Assembly (NCBI RefSeq): GCF_017696085.1
Contig: NZ_JAAORH010000001.1
Location: 1-64,000, forward strand
DNA length: 64,000 bases
Direction: 5' to 3'
Source of the DNA: Prochlorococcus marinus XMU1410
GTDB taxonomy: Bacteria > Cyanobacteriota > Cyanobacteriia > PCC-6307 > Cyanobiaceae
A program made the translations under genes and the position numbers. This document shows positions 39,939 to 50,559 of the stretch, one piece after another (positions within the stretch are counted from its first letter, which is position 1; every line of letters starts with the position of its first letter). The notes beneath the pieces are model-generated. The model had not been told where the DNA came from and made no database searches. It worked only from the letters and a program-made list of their open reading frames with translations.

Positions 39939-40463
39939 TTATGTTTTTAGTTTTTTCATTTGCAAAAGTCTTTGAATAATATCTTCAATAGTTTTTGTAT
40001 CTATAGGTTTACTATATGACGACAAAAGTTGTCTCCCTAATACTTGACTTCCTAAATGCACTAATTGAATGCGTAATGAGGTCAGTAGTTCTAACCCTAT
40101 CCCACCAGAGAATGTTGCAATTGCAATCGGTTGACCATTAAATAAATTCCTAAAGTCATCTCCCGAAACAGAAAGCCATGCTATGAAGTTGGAGAGAATG
40201 GGAGGTATAGATCCATTATATTCAGGCGCACAAATCACCCACCTTTCAATCTTGAAAAGCTTTTTCTTTAATTCTTTTATTTCATCCGGAATATTTTCTT
40301 TGCTGTGATTTCTTGGATTAAATAATGGAATATCAAGGGTTGTAAGATCTAAAATTTCAGAACTTATTTTAAATTCATTACTTTTTTCAAGAAATTTTTC
40401 AGAAAGCTCTAGATTTTTACCACAACTAGCCGTAATGATTATTAGATCTTTTGTTTCAGTCAT
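39939..40463 (-). CDS. NADPH-dependent FMN reductase-like flavoprotein
   Basis: The 174-residue flavodoxin-fold protein has the FMN-reductase pattern, with an N-terminal IIITASCGKNLELSEKF phosphate-binding region and ICAPEYNGSIPPILSNFIAWLS. Such enzymes supply reduced flavin or reduce quinones. It is the last gene of a three-gene minus-strand group with the two flavodiiron genes, 18 bases downstream of the second, so a joint role in electron disposal is plausible but not shown. Confidence 0.85.
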   Translation of the reverse strand: MTETKDLIIITASCGKNLELSEKFLEKSNEFKISSEILDLTTLDIPLFNPRNHSKENIPDEIKELKKKLFKIERWVICAPEYNGSIPPILSNFIAWLSVSGDDFRNLFNGQPIAIATFSGGIGLELLTSLRIQLVHLGSQVLGRQLLSSYSKPIDTKTIEDIIQRLLQMKKLKT

Positions 40464-40480
40464 AAATTAGATAAATAAAT

Positions 40481-42283
40481 TTAATAGTTAGCGCCTGTTT
40501 TGCGGTGATGAACTGCTGTTAGACTATCGGATTTTAGTATATTACCGTGTAGTACTTCTGCGTAAATTACCCAATGATCTCCACATTCCATTCTCTCTTT
40601 TACAGAAGCATCTAACCATGCGAGCGATTCAGGAATGATTATCTGTTCATTAGGAGTTAATTTAATATTTAGTCCTTCAAATCTATCTTCTCCAGGTGCA
40701 AAGGGCTTTGTGAATCTTTTTAAAGGTTCTTTAAAATCTTTTTCACTAAGAATATTTAATGCGAATGAATCTCCTATTTGCAGAAGAGACTCTACTGATC
40801 TATCTTTAGCTACTGCAATACTTAATCCGGGCGGGGAAAAACTTGCTTGACTTACCCAAGATGCAAGCATAGCTCCTTTAATATTATTCTCATCTTTGCC
40901 TTTAGAGGCTGTTAGGACACAAAGCGATCCAATTACTCTTCCAAGAGCTTGTAGTTTTGGATCCGTTTTGCTAGTAATCATTCCAGTATCTGATTTTCTG
41001 GGTTTTTTCTTTGCTTTTTTTATAATTTTTCTTCCAAAGTGAGTACCTATTTCTTCTAACTCTTTAATCTTTGGTTTATTTGGACTGAATTTAATCCTTA
41101 TAGGGTCAAAACTAAACTTAAAACCACCATCTTTTAATTTTGTTTCAAGTAAATCTATAGCTTCGCCGCTCCAGCCAAAACTGCCAAAAATTCCCACTGG
41201 CTTATCTCTATTACCCTCTGCTAACAATGTTCCTAGTGCACTAACTATTGGTGTTGGGGCGTGACCCCCCAATGTGGGTGAGCCTATTAAATATCCATCA
41301 GCATTTTGGATGGATTTTACAAGTACATCATTAGGTGTAAATTCACAATTAATACTTTCAACTTCTACAGAGGTTCTATTTATCCCTTTAGCTAATGCAT
41401 CCCCTATTGAGGCTGTGTTTCCATATGCACTTGCATATATAAGAGCGATCTTATGATTATTGGTTGAGAGATTCTCTCCCCATCTAATGTAGTCATTTAA
41501 AAAGCTTTTTAAGCTATATTCGATCGCGGGACCATGTAATGGTGCAATAGTTTTAATGTCATAATCTGCAATTTTTTCAGTTATTGATACTACTTGATTA
41601 GACATTGGTGCCATCAAACAATCATAAAAATGTTTTCTATCAATTTCTGTACTAACTCGATTTGTTTCAGACCAATATTTAGATGCAATATGTGCAGAGA
41701 AAATTTTTTCACTAAGAAGTATTTCTTGATTACGTTCATAAATTATCAGTCCACCAGGCCAACGTGCTGTTGGAATAGGAATTAACTCTAGTGAAATTTT
41801 ATCTAATTCTAAATTAAGTTCTTTTTTGATTATGTTTATTTTAGGTAATTGAATTTCAATAAAGTTTTCTAAGGTAGGATTTCTTTGGTTCCAAAGTTCG
41901 CTAATAAGTTTATAACCTGGATTAGAGCAAGTAATAGTTGTATTTTGAAATTGGGTACTTATGTTCTTTATAGTTTCAATAATTTGGGGATTAATATGAC
42001 CAGAAATGAAGTTGATATTACTTAATTTAAATTGATCGCAAAACCTAGAAATTACTTTATTAAACGAATCTAAATATTGTTTCTCAGGTGGATGAATAAT
42101 AAAAAGTTCCTCATGACTTCTAATGAAAAAAGTATTAAAAGAGGTTCCTTTTTCAAGGTTAAATTCAAGTTCAAATCTTTCTTTATTTTGGTCTAGGAAT
42201 CTTACACAAGAAAAATTTTCAGTAATTTCAAATTCTGATAAATTTTGATTTTCTGCAATTAAGCCTATATTAATATCTGACAT
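40481..42283 (-). CDS. Flavodiiron protein, Flv1-type with degenerate diiron site
   Basis: The 600-residue protein has the three-part cyanobacterial arrangement: beta-lactamase-like domain, flavodoxin domain (IALIYASAYGNTASIGDALA) and a C-terminal flavin reductase domain. The diiron ligand motif H-x-E-x-D-H is altered to GHINPQ here. The second histidine region reads PTARWPGG instead of APNLHWPD. The aspartate region reads LLSEKIFSAHIA. This is the pattern of Flv1/Flv2 proteins, which pair with Flv3/Flv4. The canonical partner lies immediately upstream in the same operon (16 bases). Confidence 0.92.
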   Translation of the reverse strand: MSDINIGLIAENQNLSEFEITENFSCVRFLDQNKERFELEFNLEKGTSFNTFFIRSHEELFIIHPPEKQYLDSFNKVISRFCDQFKLSNINFISGHINPQIIETIKNISTQFQNTTITCSNPGYKLISELWNQRNPTLENFIEIQLPKINIIKKELNLELDKISLELIPIPTARWPGGLIIYERNQEILLSEKIFSAHIASKYWSETNRVSTEIDRKHFYDCLMAPMSNQVVSITEKIADYDIKTIAPLHGPAIEYSLKSFLNDYIRWGENLSTNNHKIALIYASAYGNTASIGDALAKGINRTSVEVESINCEFTPNDVLVKSIQNADGYLIGSPTLGGHAPTPIVSALGTLLAEGNRDKPVGIFGSFGWSGEAIDLLETKLKDGGFKFSFDPIRIKFSPNKPKIKELEEIGTHFGRKIIKKAKKKPRKSDTGMITSKTDPKLQALGRVIGSLCVLTASKGKDENNIKGAMLASWVSQASFSPPGLSIAVAKDRSVESLLQIGDSFALNILSEKDFKEPLKRFTKPFAPGEDRFEGLNIKLTPNEQIIIPESLAWLDASVKERMECGDHWVIYAEVLHGNILKSDSLTAVHHRKTGANY

Positions 42284-42299
42284 TTCAAAGACTTATTTT

Positions 42300-44075
42300 C
42301 TAATAGTGATTAGCAACTTTTCTGTGATGAACTGCTGTCTTACATGATAAGTCAGAAACATTACCATTTTCAACAATTCCGTAAATTATCCAATGGTCTG
42401 GAGTCTCCAGTCTTGAACTGACTTTACAATCTAAAAAGGCGAGTGAATCTGAGAGAACAGGTCCTCCTTCAGCGATGTTGCTAATTACATCTACATCCGC
42501 AAATCTATCAGCTCCAGGGGCAAACCTTTTTAAAAAATGTCTGAACATTTTTTGATAGTTATCTTCTCTCAAGATATTCACAACAAAACCTTTACCAACT
42601 TGCATATATGATTCAATAGCTCTATCTTTTGCTACTGCAACTGTAATACCTGGTGGAGAAAAGCTTGCTTGACTAACCCAACTTGCGACCATTGCACTTC
42701 GTCTAAATGTCGAACCTTCCCCTTGACTAGCTGTTACTACATATAATCCTCCACTTAATCTACCTAACGCTTTATCTAAATTTGAATCAAGGCTCTTCAT
42801 AGAGGCAATATTCTTCTTTTTATTGATCAATTGACCCAAATCAGTTCCAGCTTCTTCGAATTGTTGATAAACAATCGGATCTGGAATATTTTTAACTCTT
42901 AATGGAGAGAAAGCTTCTTTTTGACCAAGTTCTCTTAATTTATTTGCTAAGGAATCTATAGGTTCATCATTTCCACCAAATGCATCATAAACTGCAGTAA
43001 ATTGTTTTGGCTTTAGTGCTGCAAATAAAGTACCGAGAGATTCTTTTAATTCATTATCTGAGTCTACAGGCCATGTGGGAATGACTACTGCTTTTGATTC
43101 GGAAATTAAACTTGTTAATTCTTGCGGGTCAGAAGATCTTAGATCAATTAACTGAACCTGAGCATCTGCTTTGCTTATTCCATGAGATATCGCTTGACTG
43201 AGTCGATCACAATAACCATAGTCGCTTATGTAGCAGACTGACACAAAATCATTGCCTTTGCTTTTATTGCTACTCCATTCTAGATATTTTCCTTTCCAAA
43301 AATTGACCTGATTATGGAGCAAAGGCCCATGACCCACAGCTATTGTTTTTAATTCAGGTAGCTTATCTATTCTTTTAATTGCCTGCATAACGCTTCTAGC
43401 ATTTGGACCCATAAGGCAATCGTAATAAAAACGGAAATCATCGTATATTTCTTTTTGATCAGTGTCAAAAAATTCGTCAGAACAATAATGTAGTCCAAAA
43501 GCATCGCATGTATAGAGAACATTTGTGCTGTGATCATATGAAAATATGGTATCTGGCCAATGCAAATTTGGTGCACTTATGAATTCAATATTATGTTCTA
43601 AACCACTATTAGGATTAGTTCCGAGATTTAAAAACTCTCCGCTCTTAACCTCTAGACGTTTAAAGGGAATATGTATTTGGTCTTCAATAAATTTAAGTGC
43701 TAATTTTGATCCAACTACTGTGATATTTTGGTTTAATTCTAAAAGATTACCTATTAAACCAGAATGATCAGGTTCTGTATGGCTAGTAATTAGATAATCA
43801 ACTTCTTGCGGATTGACCTTTTTCAGTAATTCTTCAAACCATAATTCTTCAAACTTTGCGTGACTAGTATCAATGATTGCTAGTTTCTCGCCTTTAATAA
43901 TAAAACTATTGTAAGTAGTTCCATTTCTTAAACCAAATTCAATATCAAATCTACTGCGATCCCAATCCAAAGATCTTATGGCACAAGAATCATCAGCAAA
44001 GTTTTGAGATTGAACCGTCAACTTGTTATTAGTTTGTGCCAATTTAGAATTACTTGTTTGGGCAGAGGCTATCAT
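42300..44075 (-). CDS. Flavodiiron protein, Flv3-type with canonical diiron site
   Basis: This 591-residue protein has the same three domains as its neighbour and intact metal ligands: SHTEPDHSG, APNLHWPD, YTCDAFG and AVGHGP. Flv1/Flv3 heterodimers reduce O2 to water downstream of photosystem I and protect against fluctuating light. The flavodoxin domain (VCYISDYGYCDRLSQAISHG) and the C-terminal flavin reductase domain are complete. It is first in the flv-flv-FMN reductase unit and divergent from alaS. Confidence 0.94.
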   Translation of the reverse strand: MIASAQTSNSKLAQTNNKLTVQSQNFADDSCAIRSLDWDRSRFDIEFGLRNGTTYNSFIIKGEKLAIIDTSHAKFEELWFEELLKKVNPQEVDYLITSHTEPDHSGLIGNLLELNQNITVVGSKLALKFIEDQIHIPFKRLEVKSGEFLNLGTNPNSGLEHNIEFISAPNLHWPDTIFSYDHSTNVLYTCDAFGLHYCSDEFFDTDQKEIYDDFRFYYDCLMGPNARSVMQAIKRIDKLPELKTIAVGHGPLLHNQVNFWKGKYLEWSSNKSKGNDFVSVCYISDYGYCDRLSQAISHGISKADAQVQLIDLRSSDPQELTSLISESKAVVIPTWPVDSDNELKESLGTLFAALKPKQFTAVYDAFGGNDEPIDSLANKLRELGQKEAFSPLRVKNIPDPIVYQQFEEAGTDLGQLINKKKNIASMKSLDSNLDKALGRLSGGLYVVTASQGEGSTFRRSAMVASWVSQASFSPPGITVAVAKDRAIESYMQVGKGFVVNILREDNYQKMFRHFLKRFAPGADRFADVDVISNIAEGGPVLSDSLAFLDCKVSSRLETPDHWIIYGIVENGNVSDLSCKTAVHHRKVANHY

Positions 44076-44194
44076 AGAATAATTAGCTTTATAAATTAAC
44101 TTTAGTTATATAGAATATAAATTCGCGTGATTATCTTTGCGAAATAACCGAAATTACGCTTTTCTTTAATTTTTAATCTTCTTATTCTGGATAA

Positions 44195-46855
44195 ATGACA
44201 TCTCAATTAATTAAAAAAATAGTTACTGGAGATGAGATAAGAAATGCTTTTTTAAAATTTTACAGTGAAAAATTACATAAAATCATTCCAAGTGCATCTT
44301 TGATTCCAGATGACCCTACGGTTATGCTCACAATTGCTGGAATGCTACCTTTTAAACCAGTTTTTTTAGGTTTAAAAGAAAGACCATCAAAAAGGGCTAC
44401 ATCTAGCCAAAAGTGCATCAGAACAAACGATATAGAAAACGTCGGAGTTACAGCTAGACACCACACTTTTTTTGAAATGCTTGGTAATTTCTCTTTTGGA
44501 GATTATTTTAAACGAGAGGCTATTCAATGGGCTTGGGAATTAGTTACTAATATTTATCAACTTTCTGTTGAAAATATAATTGTGAGTGTTTTTCACGAAG
44601 ACGAAGAGTCTGCAAAAATTTGGAGAGATGAAATTGGTATTCATCCAGATAGGATAGTCAAACTAGGTGAGGAAGATAATTTTTGGTCATCTGGCAAAAC
44701 AGGTCCATGTGGACCTTGTTCAGAACTTTATTATGATTTTCATCCTGAAAAGGGTCTGCAGAATATTGATTTAGAAGATGGAGATCGTTTTATTGAATTT
44801 TATAATCTTGTTTTTATGCAATATAATCGTGATCCTAATGGAAAATTGACCGATTTAAAATTTAAAAATATTGATACAGGAATGGGTCTTGAAAGGATGG
44901 CTCAAATACTACAAAAAAAGCAAAATAATTATGAGACAGATTTGATTTTTCCTATTATTCAAAAAATTTGTGAGATTGCAAATATTGATTATTTTTCTTC
45001 AGATGAAAAAAATAAAATTTCTTTAAAAATCATTGGTGATCATACAAGAGCTGTTATTCATTTAATTTCTGATGGAGTATCAGTAAGTAATCTCGGTAGG
45101 GGATATATATTAAGAAGGCTTATTAGAAGAATGGTCAGACATGGCAGATTATTAGGTATAACAAATGAATTTTTACCTCATATTGCTACTGTCGGAATTA
45201 ACTTAATGCAAAATAATTATCCTGATTTAAAAAATAATAATGATTTAATTTTGAATGAGATAAAAATTGAAGAAATAAGATTTAGGGAAACTCTTGAAAG
45301 AGGAGAGAAATTGCTAGATGAGTTAATTTCTTCAGGGCAGAAATTAATTTCTGGTTTTAAAGCTTTTGAACTTTATGATACTTATGGATTTCCTCTAGAA
45401 CTTACTGTAGAAATTGCTGAAGAACATAGTATTAGTGTAGATGTAAAGGGTTTTGAAGAAGAAATGAATGTACAAAAAGAGAGAGCTAAAGCTGCTTCAA
45501 GTAATATTGATTTGACATTAGAGGGATCATTAGAGCGAGAAATAGATGTTTTTAACAAAACTGTTTTTAATGGTTATAAGTCACTCCTTTCGGAAGCTGA
45601 AATAAAGGGTATATTCTTGGATTCAACATTAGTTAAGGAAGCAAGTGAAGGTCAGAAAGTTTTAATTGTTCTTGATCAGACAACTTTTTATGGAGAATCT
45701 GGCGGGCAAGTTGGTGATATTGGAACGATATTTTCAAACGATGTTGAGGTCTTGGTTGATAATGTCATGCGAAAGAAAAATGTTTTTTTACATTATGGAA
45801 CCATCAAAAAAGGAAAATTAACTATTGGACAAAAAGTTAAGACTAATGTTAGCTCCTCCAATAGAGCTAAGGCTGCTGCAAATCATACAGCTACTCATTT
45901 ATTACAATCTGCACTTAAATCAGTTATTAATGAAAGTGTTGGACAAAAAGGTTCATTAGTAGCCTTTAATAAATTACGATTTGATTTTAATTCCTCTAAT
46001 CCTATTTCTAAAGATCAAATTTCCAAGATTGAGACTTTAGTTAACTCTTGGATTATGGAAAATCATGCCCTAGAAATAAAAAATATGTCTAAGAGTGAGG
46101 CTCTTGAAAAGGGCGCAGTCGCCATGTTTGGAGAAAAATATGATGATGAAGTGCGCGTTGTTCATGTACCAGGAGTTTCAATGGAACTTTGTGGTGGCAC
46201 ACATGTTAAAACTACATCCGAATTAGGTTCTTTCAAAATAATTAGTGAGGAAGGAATCTCAGCTGGAGTCAGAAGAATTGAAGCATTATCAGGTCAATCA
46301 GCATTAGACTATTTCAGTGATAGAAATGCATTAGTAAACCAACTAAGTGATTTGTTAAAAGCAAATCCTAATCAACTTTTTGAAAGGGTTAATAATTTGC
46401 AAGCAGAGCTTATTAATAAAAATAAGGAGATACAAAAAATGAAAGATGAAATTGCATATTTTAAATACTCTTCTATAAAATCATCCGCAGAAATAGTAAA
46501 TTCTTTTTCAATTTTAGTAAATCAGATTGATGGCTTAGATGGGAATTCTTTGCAATCTGCAGCACTTAATTTAACTTCTCATTTAGGAAATAAAGCAATA
46601 GTGATTCTTGGGGGAATACCAAATCCAGAAAATAGAAAGTTGTTATTTGTAGTTTCTTTAGGTGATGATGTAGTAAAAATAGGATTGCATGCAGGTAAAT
46701 TAATTAATGAGATTGCAAGAATTTGTTCGGGAGGTGGAGGAGGAAAGCCTAACTTTGCTCAAGCAGGTGCTAAAGATATTGATAAGTTAAGTGATGCTTT
46801 AGATTATGCTAAAAATTATTTGCAAAAAACATTAGCTAGTCATTCTGATAAATAA
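44195..46855 (+). CDS. alaS: Alanine--tRNA ligase
   Basis: The 886-residue enzyme charges tRNA-Ala. Visible signatures are the class II catalytic region [32 protein letters not shown]-like motif 3, editing-domain histidines in [12 protein letters not shown] and MELCGGTHV with its zinc cysteine. The Gly-rich C-Ala end [16 protein letters not shown] is complete. The 3' end overlaps the convergent speA gene by 16 bases. Confidence 0.97.
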   Translation: MTSQLIKKIVTGDEIRNAFLKFYSEKLHKIIPSASLIPDDPTVMLTIAGMLPFKPVFLGLKERPSKRATSSQKCIRTNDIENVGVTARHHTFFEMLGNFSFGDYFKREAIQWAWELVTNIYQLSVENIIVSVFHEDEESAKIWRDEIGIHPDRIVKLGEEDNFWSSGKTGPCGPCSELYYDFHPEKGLQNIDLEDGDRFIEFYNLVFMQYNRDPNGKLTDLKFKNIDTGMGLERMAQILQKKQNNYETDLIFPIIQKICEIANIDYFSSDEKNKISLKIIGDHTRAVIHLISDGVSVSNLGRGYILRRLIRRMVRHGRLLGITNEFLPHIATVGINLMQNNYPDLKNNNDLILNEIKIEEIRFRETLERGEKLLDELISSGQKLISGFKAFELYDTYGFPLELTVEIAEEHSISVDVKGFEEEMNVQKERAKAASSNIDLTLEGSLEREIDVFNKTVFNGYKSLLSEAEIKGIFLDSTLVKEASEGQKVLIVLDQTTFYGESGGQVGDIGTIFSNDVEVLVDNVMRKKNVFLHYGTIKKGKLTIGQKVKTNVSSSNRAKAAANHTATHLLQSALKSVINESVGQKGSLVAFNKLRFDFNSSNPISKDQISKIETLVNSWIMENHALEIKNMSKSEALEKGAVAMFGEKYDDEVRVVHVPGVSMELCGGTHVKTTSELGSFKIISEEGISAGVRRIEALSGQSALDYFSDRNALVNQLSDLLKANPNQLFERVNNLQAELINKNKEIQKMKDEIAYFKYSSIKSSAEIVNSFSILVNQIDGLDGNSLQSAALNLTSHLGNKAIVILGGIPNPENRKLLFVVSLGDDVVKIGLHAGKLINEIARICSGGGGGKPNFAQAGAKDIDKLSDALDYAKNYLQKTLASHSDK

Positions 46856-48786
46856 CTACTTTTTCTGAGACTAATTTCGATTTGATCTATTAATTTCCTT
46901 GCTTCTTCAATAGTTAATTTTTTTTGATCAATTGCTGATTCAGTATTAATTCTTATAGATTCAACCAAAGAAGCTGAACTGTAATCTAATAATTGTAAAA
47001 TTTCAGATTTACTGTCCTCTTTAATAATATTTCTGACCTTATATGAATTATCTTGATTTATGTCTATATGAACAACGTTGGTACTGCCAAATAAATTGTG
47101 CAAGTTTCCTAATGCTTCTTGATAGGCTCCAGTCATAAAAATTCCAATTAGGTAATCTTTATCTTCTTCTGGCTTATGCAAATTTAGTAGTGATTTAATT
47201 TTTCCATTATCAATAAAATTATTTAGTTTCCCATCTGAATCACAAGTCAAATCTGCAAAGTTGCCTTTGCAGAATGGCTCCTCTAAGTGCCTATGTATTG
47301 GTACTATTGGAAAAATCTGATTTATTGCCCAGCTATCAGGAATAGATTTAAATATAGATAAATTTGCATAATAAGTTGATGCAAGAGTTTCTGTAATTTC
47401 AGATAAATCAGGGTGATTGATTTCATCATTATTCAGGTTATTAGAAATTTCTTTTGCGCAAGCCCAAGTAAGTTCTTCGGCATAAGCTCTTTCTGCTAAA
47501 CTTAAAAATCCTAATCTAAAAGCGACTAAGCAATCTTCTTTAAACTTTTTTGCATCATTCCATAGTTCAATTATTTGAGATAAATTTATTTTTTTATTTT
47601 TAAGTTTTTTTAATTCATAGAAAGTATCAAGTAAATTTGAAATTATTAATTGTTGATTTTTTTTATCAAAAATTTGTAGTTTGGAACTGACATGACTTGT
47701 TCCTAAGACATTAAAAATTAAAACTGAACAATGACTAATTATTGCTCTTCCACTTTCTGAGATTATGGTTGGATGCTTGATATTATTTAATTCACATGAA
47801 TCCTTAATAGTTGCAATTACATCGTTAGCATAATTTTGGAGAGAATAATTAGTAGAAGTGTTGGAGGAGGTTTTAGTTCCATCAAAATCTATTCCTAATC
47901 CACCCCCAACGTCGATATATTGCATTGGGGCTCCTAGTTTGCATAGTTCAACATATATTTGACTCGCTTCTTGTAATGCGTCTTTGATCACAGCAATATC
48001 ACTTATTTGACTGCCTATATGAAAATGGAGCAATTTCATTTCGTTGATAAGATTTGCTTCTTTTAGTTCTTTTATTGTCAACATAATTTCTGGTATTGAT
48101 AATCCAAATTTGGAATTATCTCCAATAGATTTACCCCACCTACCACTACTTTTACTTGATAACTTTGCTCTAATTCCTATCAATGGAGTCGCGTTAAGTT
48201 CTTGAACTGCTTGAATAATTCTTTTTACCTCATCTCGCTGTTCAATAACTATTATTGGATTTTTGCCGAGTTTTCTGGCCAAAGTAGCAATCTCAATATA
48301 TTTTTTATCTTTATATCCGTTGCATATTAGTAATGAATTTTGGTTTTCAAGAAGTGCAAGTCCAATTAATAGTTCTGATTTACTTCCTACTTCTAAACCA
48401 AAATTCCATTGGCTACCAAACTCTATTATCTTTTCTAGGACATTTTTCTGTTGATTACATTTGACAGGAAAAACGCCTTGATAAATGTTCTTATATTTAT
48501 AGGTTTTTATTGCTTTTAAAAAAGAGTCATGTAATGCATTTATTCGATCTTTCAAGATATCATTAAATCTTATGATTAATGGAGGATTTATTTCTCTACT
48601 CTTAAGTTCTTTTACAAGCTTAAAAAGATCAATCTTATTTTCAGATTTTATATCTTTAGTTACTGATATATTTCCTTTGGAATTTATAGAAAAATATTTA
48701 TCTCCCCATTTGTCTATGTTATAAGTCGAAATACTATCTTCAATAGTCCAAATATTCTTGAATTTTTTCGGCTCAAAATTGGTCAA
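46840..48786 (-). CDS. speA: Biosynthetic arginine decarboxylase
   Basis: SpeA makes agmatine from arginine, the entry to polyamine synthesis. The 648-residue PLP fold III protein has the PLP lysine in [14 protein letters not shown] near residue 103. It also has [27 protein letters not shown] and ISESGRAI, and the late [18 protein letters not shown] region. Length and motifs match the SpeA rather than the ornithine/diaminopimelate branch. Confidence 0.95.
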   Translation of the reverse strand: MTNFEPKKFKNIWTIEDSISTYNIDKWGDKYFSINSKGNISVTKDIKSENKIDLFKLVKELKSREINPPLIIRFNDILKDRINALHDSFLKAIKTYKYKNIYQGVFPVKCNQQKNVLEKIIEFGSQWNFGLEVGSKSELLIGLALLENQNSLLICNGYKDKKYIEIATLARKLGKNPIIVIEQRDEVKRIIQAVQELNATPLIGIRAKLSSKSSGRWGKSIGDNSKFGLSIPEIMLTIKELKEANLINEMKLLHFHIGSQISDIAVIKDALQEASQIYVELCKLGAPMQYIDVGGGLGIDFDGTKTSSNTSTNYSLQNYANDVIATIKDSCELNNIKHPTIISESGRAIISHCSVLIFNVLGTSHVSSKLQIFDKKNQQLIISNLLDTFYELKKLKNKKINLSQIIELWNDAKKFKEDCLVAFRLGFLSLAERAYAEELTWACAKEISNNLNNDEINHPDLSEITETLASTYYANLSIFKSIPDSWAINQIFPIVPIHRHLEEPFCKGNFADLTCDSDGKLNNFIDNGKIKSLLNLHKPEEDKDYLIGIFMTGAYQEALGNLHNLFGSTNVVHIDINQDNSYKVRNIIKEDSKSEILQLLDYSSASLVESIRINTESAIDQKKLTIEEARKLIDQIEISLRKSSYLSE

Positions 48787-48908
48787 TTTATGTCTTAGTG
48801 ATTAATAAATGTTTTTGAAAATAACTTAAAACAATATCTTTTATTTTAATGATTACTTGCCAAGTTACCACCCAAAAGTTGAATATACATAGAGTGATTA
48901 TTAACTAA

Positions 48909-49367
48909 ATGACCAAAGAAAGAACCTTTATTGCAATTAAACCAGATGGAGTTCAAAGAGGATATGTTTCTGAGATTATTGGCAGATTTGAAAAAAAAGG
49001 ATTTAAATTGGTTGGATTAAAGCAATTAATTCCTTCAAAAGAACTTGCTCAAAATCATTATGGAGTACATAGAGAAAGACCCTTTTTTGGTGATTTAGTA
49101 GAATTTATTTCAAGTGGTCCTGTTGTAGCAATGGTATGGGAAGGCGAAGGAGTTATTTTGAGTGCTAGAAAACTAATAGGTGCAACAAAACCTCTGGAAG
49201 CAGAGCCTGGAACAATTAGAGGTGATTTAGCTATTGATATTGGGAGGAATATTATTCATGGTTCTGATGGAGAAGATACAGCAAAATTTGAAATTGATCT
49301 ATGGTTTAACGTAGAGGAATTATGTGAGTGGGAAACTTCTGATTCGAAATGGCGATCTGAAAATTAA
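48909..49367 (+). CDS. ndk: Nucleoside-diphosphate kinase
   Basis: Ndk transfers phosphate from ATP to other nucleoside diphosphates. The 152-residue protein is complete, with the phosphorylated histidine H117 in NIIHGSDG and the usual start [15 protein letters not shown]. The 122-base divergent region to speA holds no other gene. Confidence 0.97.
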   Translation: MTKERTFIAIKPDGVQRGYVSEIIGRFEKKGFKLVGLKQLIPSKELAQNHYGVHRERPFFGDLVEFISSGPVVAMVWEGEGVILSARKLIGATKPLEAEPGTIRGDLAIDIGRNIIHGSDGEDTAKFEIDLWFNVEELCEWETSDSKWRSEN

Positions 49368-49370
49368 AAT

Positions 49371-50480
49371 TTAAATCGCAAATCTATCTAAACTAAATTT
49401 TTCTAAAAAGCTTTTCTCTATTTCTTTGAGATTTTTATTTTGAACTATTTTCAAAAGAAGATCACTTGTTATTGCAGAAAATAAAACTCCATTTCTGTAA
49501 TGTCCTGTAGCTATATAAAGATTTTCAATTTTTGATTTTCCAATTATTGGTTTTAGATCTGGTGTGCAAGGTCTAAAACCCCACCAATGTTCCATTTGTG
49601 GCCAATTAATAGCTTCTGGCAATAAAGAGCGAATGCCTTCTTGCAGTTGTTTTATTCCATTAGGAGTATTACCTTGATTAAATTTTGAATCTTTTTCAAC
49701 TGTCGCTCCAACTATAATAAGTCCATCATCACGGGGAACTAGATAAGTTTTTGGACCAAAAATAACTCTTTTCAAAAAATTTGTTGGACCTTGTATTGAT
49801 AGCATTTGTCCCTTTACAGGAAAGACTGGAATCTTATTAAAAATTTTTTTACTCCACGCACCGCTGCATATAATTGCTTTTTCGCAGTTAATTTTTTTTA
49901 TTTCCCCAGTGGCACATAAAACTGTTGCACCTGTAATTTTGTTTTTTTCGAATATCAAATCCCCTACTTCTGATCCCTCTTGAAATTCGACTCCATTCAA
50001 GGAGCATGCTCTCTCAAGTGCACGCATCAGTTTTCTTCGGTTATCTATTTGACCATCTTGTTCAAAAAGTAAACCATGTTTCCAAATAGAATTCATTCCA
50101 TTGATTTCTGTTTGAAGATCTTTGTGATTTAAATATTTTCCATATTCATAAGTGGGAAACTCTTCAAGATCTTCTTTGTTTTTAAAAGGAACTACTATGC
50201 CACATTTTTTTAAACCGCATTTAATATTACTATCTTGTTCAATACTTTGTATCCACTTTGGAATTAGATTTTGACTTTCTTGGCCAAATTTTAGTAATTC
50301 ATCTTCGAGCCCTTCGGCATGAGTAGCTAACATTCCTGCAGCAACAAATCCAGCTGATTCATTTCTGTTTTTGCTTAAAACTAAAACTTTGAAGTTATTT
50401 CTAGAAAATTCATAAGCAATAGATAAACCTAAAAGTCCACCTCCAATAATTAATATTGAATTTTTGTTTTCTTGTGCCAT
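49371..50480 (-). CDS. thiO: FAD-dependent glycine oxidase-like enzyme (ThiO/DadA family)
   Basis: The 369-residue protein has an N-terminal FAD-binding motif, ILIIGGGLLGLSIAYEFSR, and the DAO-fold pattern AAGMLATHAEG. The C-terminal WGFRPCTPDLKPIIG and ATGHYRNGVLFSAIT are typical of ThiO, which oxidises glycine to iminoglycine for the thiazole of thiamine. Other D-amino acid oxidases look similar, so the substrate is inferred. Its 3' end is four bases from ndk. Confidence 0.85.
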   Translation of the reverse strand: MAQENKNSILIIGGGLLGLSIAYEFSRNNFKVLVLSKNRNESAGFVAAGMLATHAEGLEDELLKFGQESQNLIPKWIQSIEQDSNIKCGLKKCGIVVPFKNKEDLEEFPTYEYGKYLNHKDLQTEINGMNSIWKHGLLFEQDGQIDNRRKLMRALERACSLNGVEFQEGSEVGDLIFEKNKITGATVLCATGEIKKINCEKAIICSGAWSKKIFNKIPVFPVKGQMLSIQGPTNFLKRVIFGPKTYLVPRDDGLIIVGATVEKDSKFNQGNTPNGIKQLQEGIRSLLPEAINWPQMEHWWGFRPCTPDLKPIIGKSKIENLYIATGHYRNGVLFSAITSDLLLKIVQNKNLKEIEKSFLEKFSLDRFAI

Positions 50481-50559
50481 TTAAAAATTAATATTTTTAT
50501 TTGTGTTTTGGTCCTGTTTTCCTTTATATCCAATAATATTAATAAAGAGACTTTTAATA

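Noticed and set aside
41274-41785. Plus-strand frames opposite the second flavodiiron gene
   Set aside because: Short, no motifs, and fully inside a well-supported gene.
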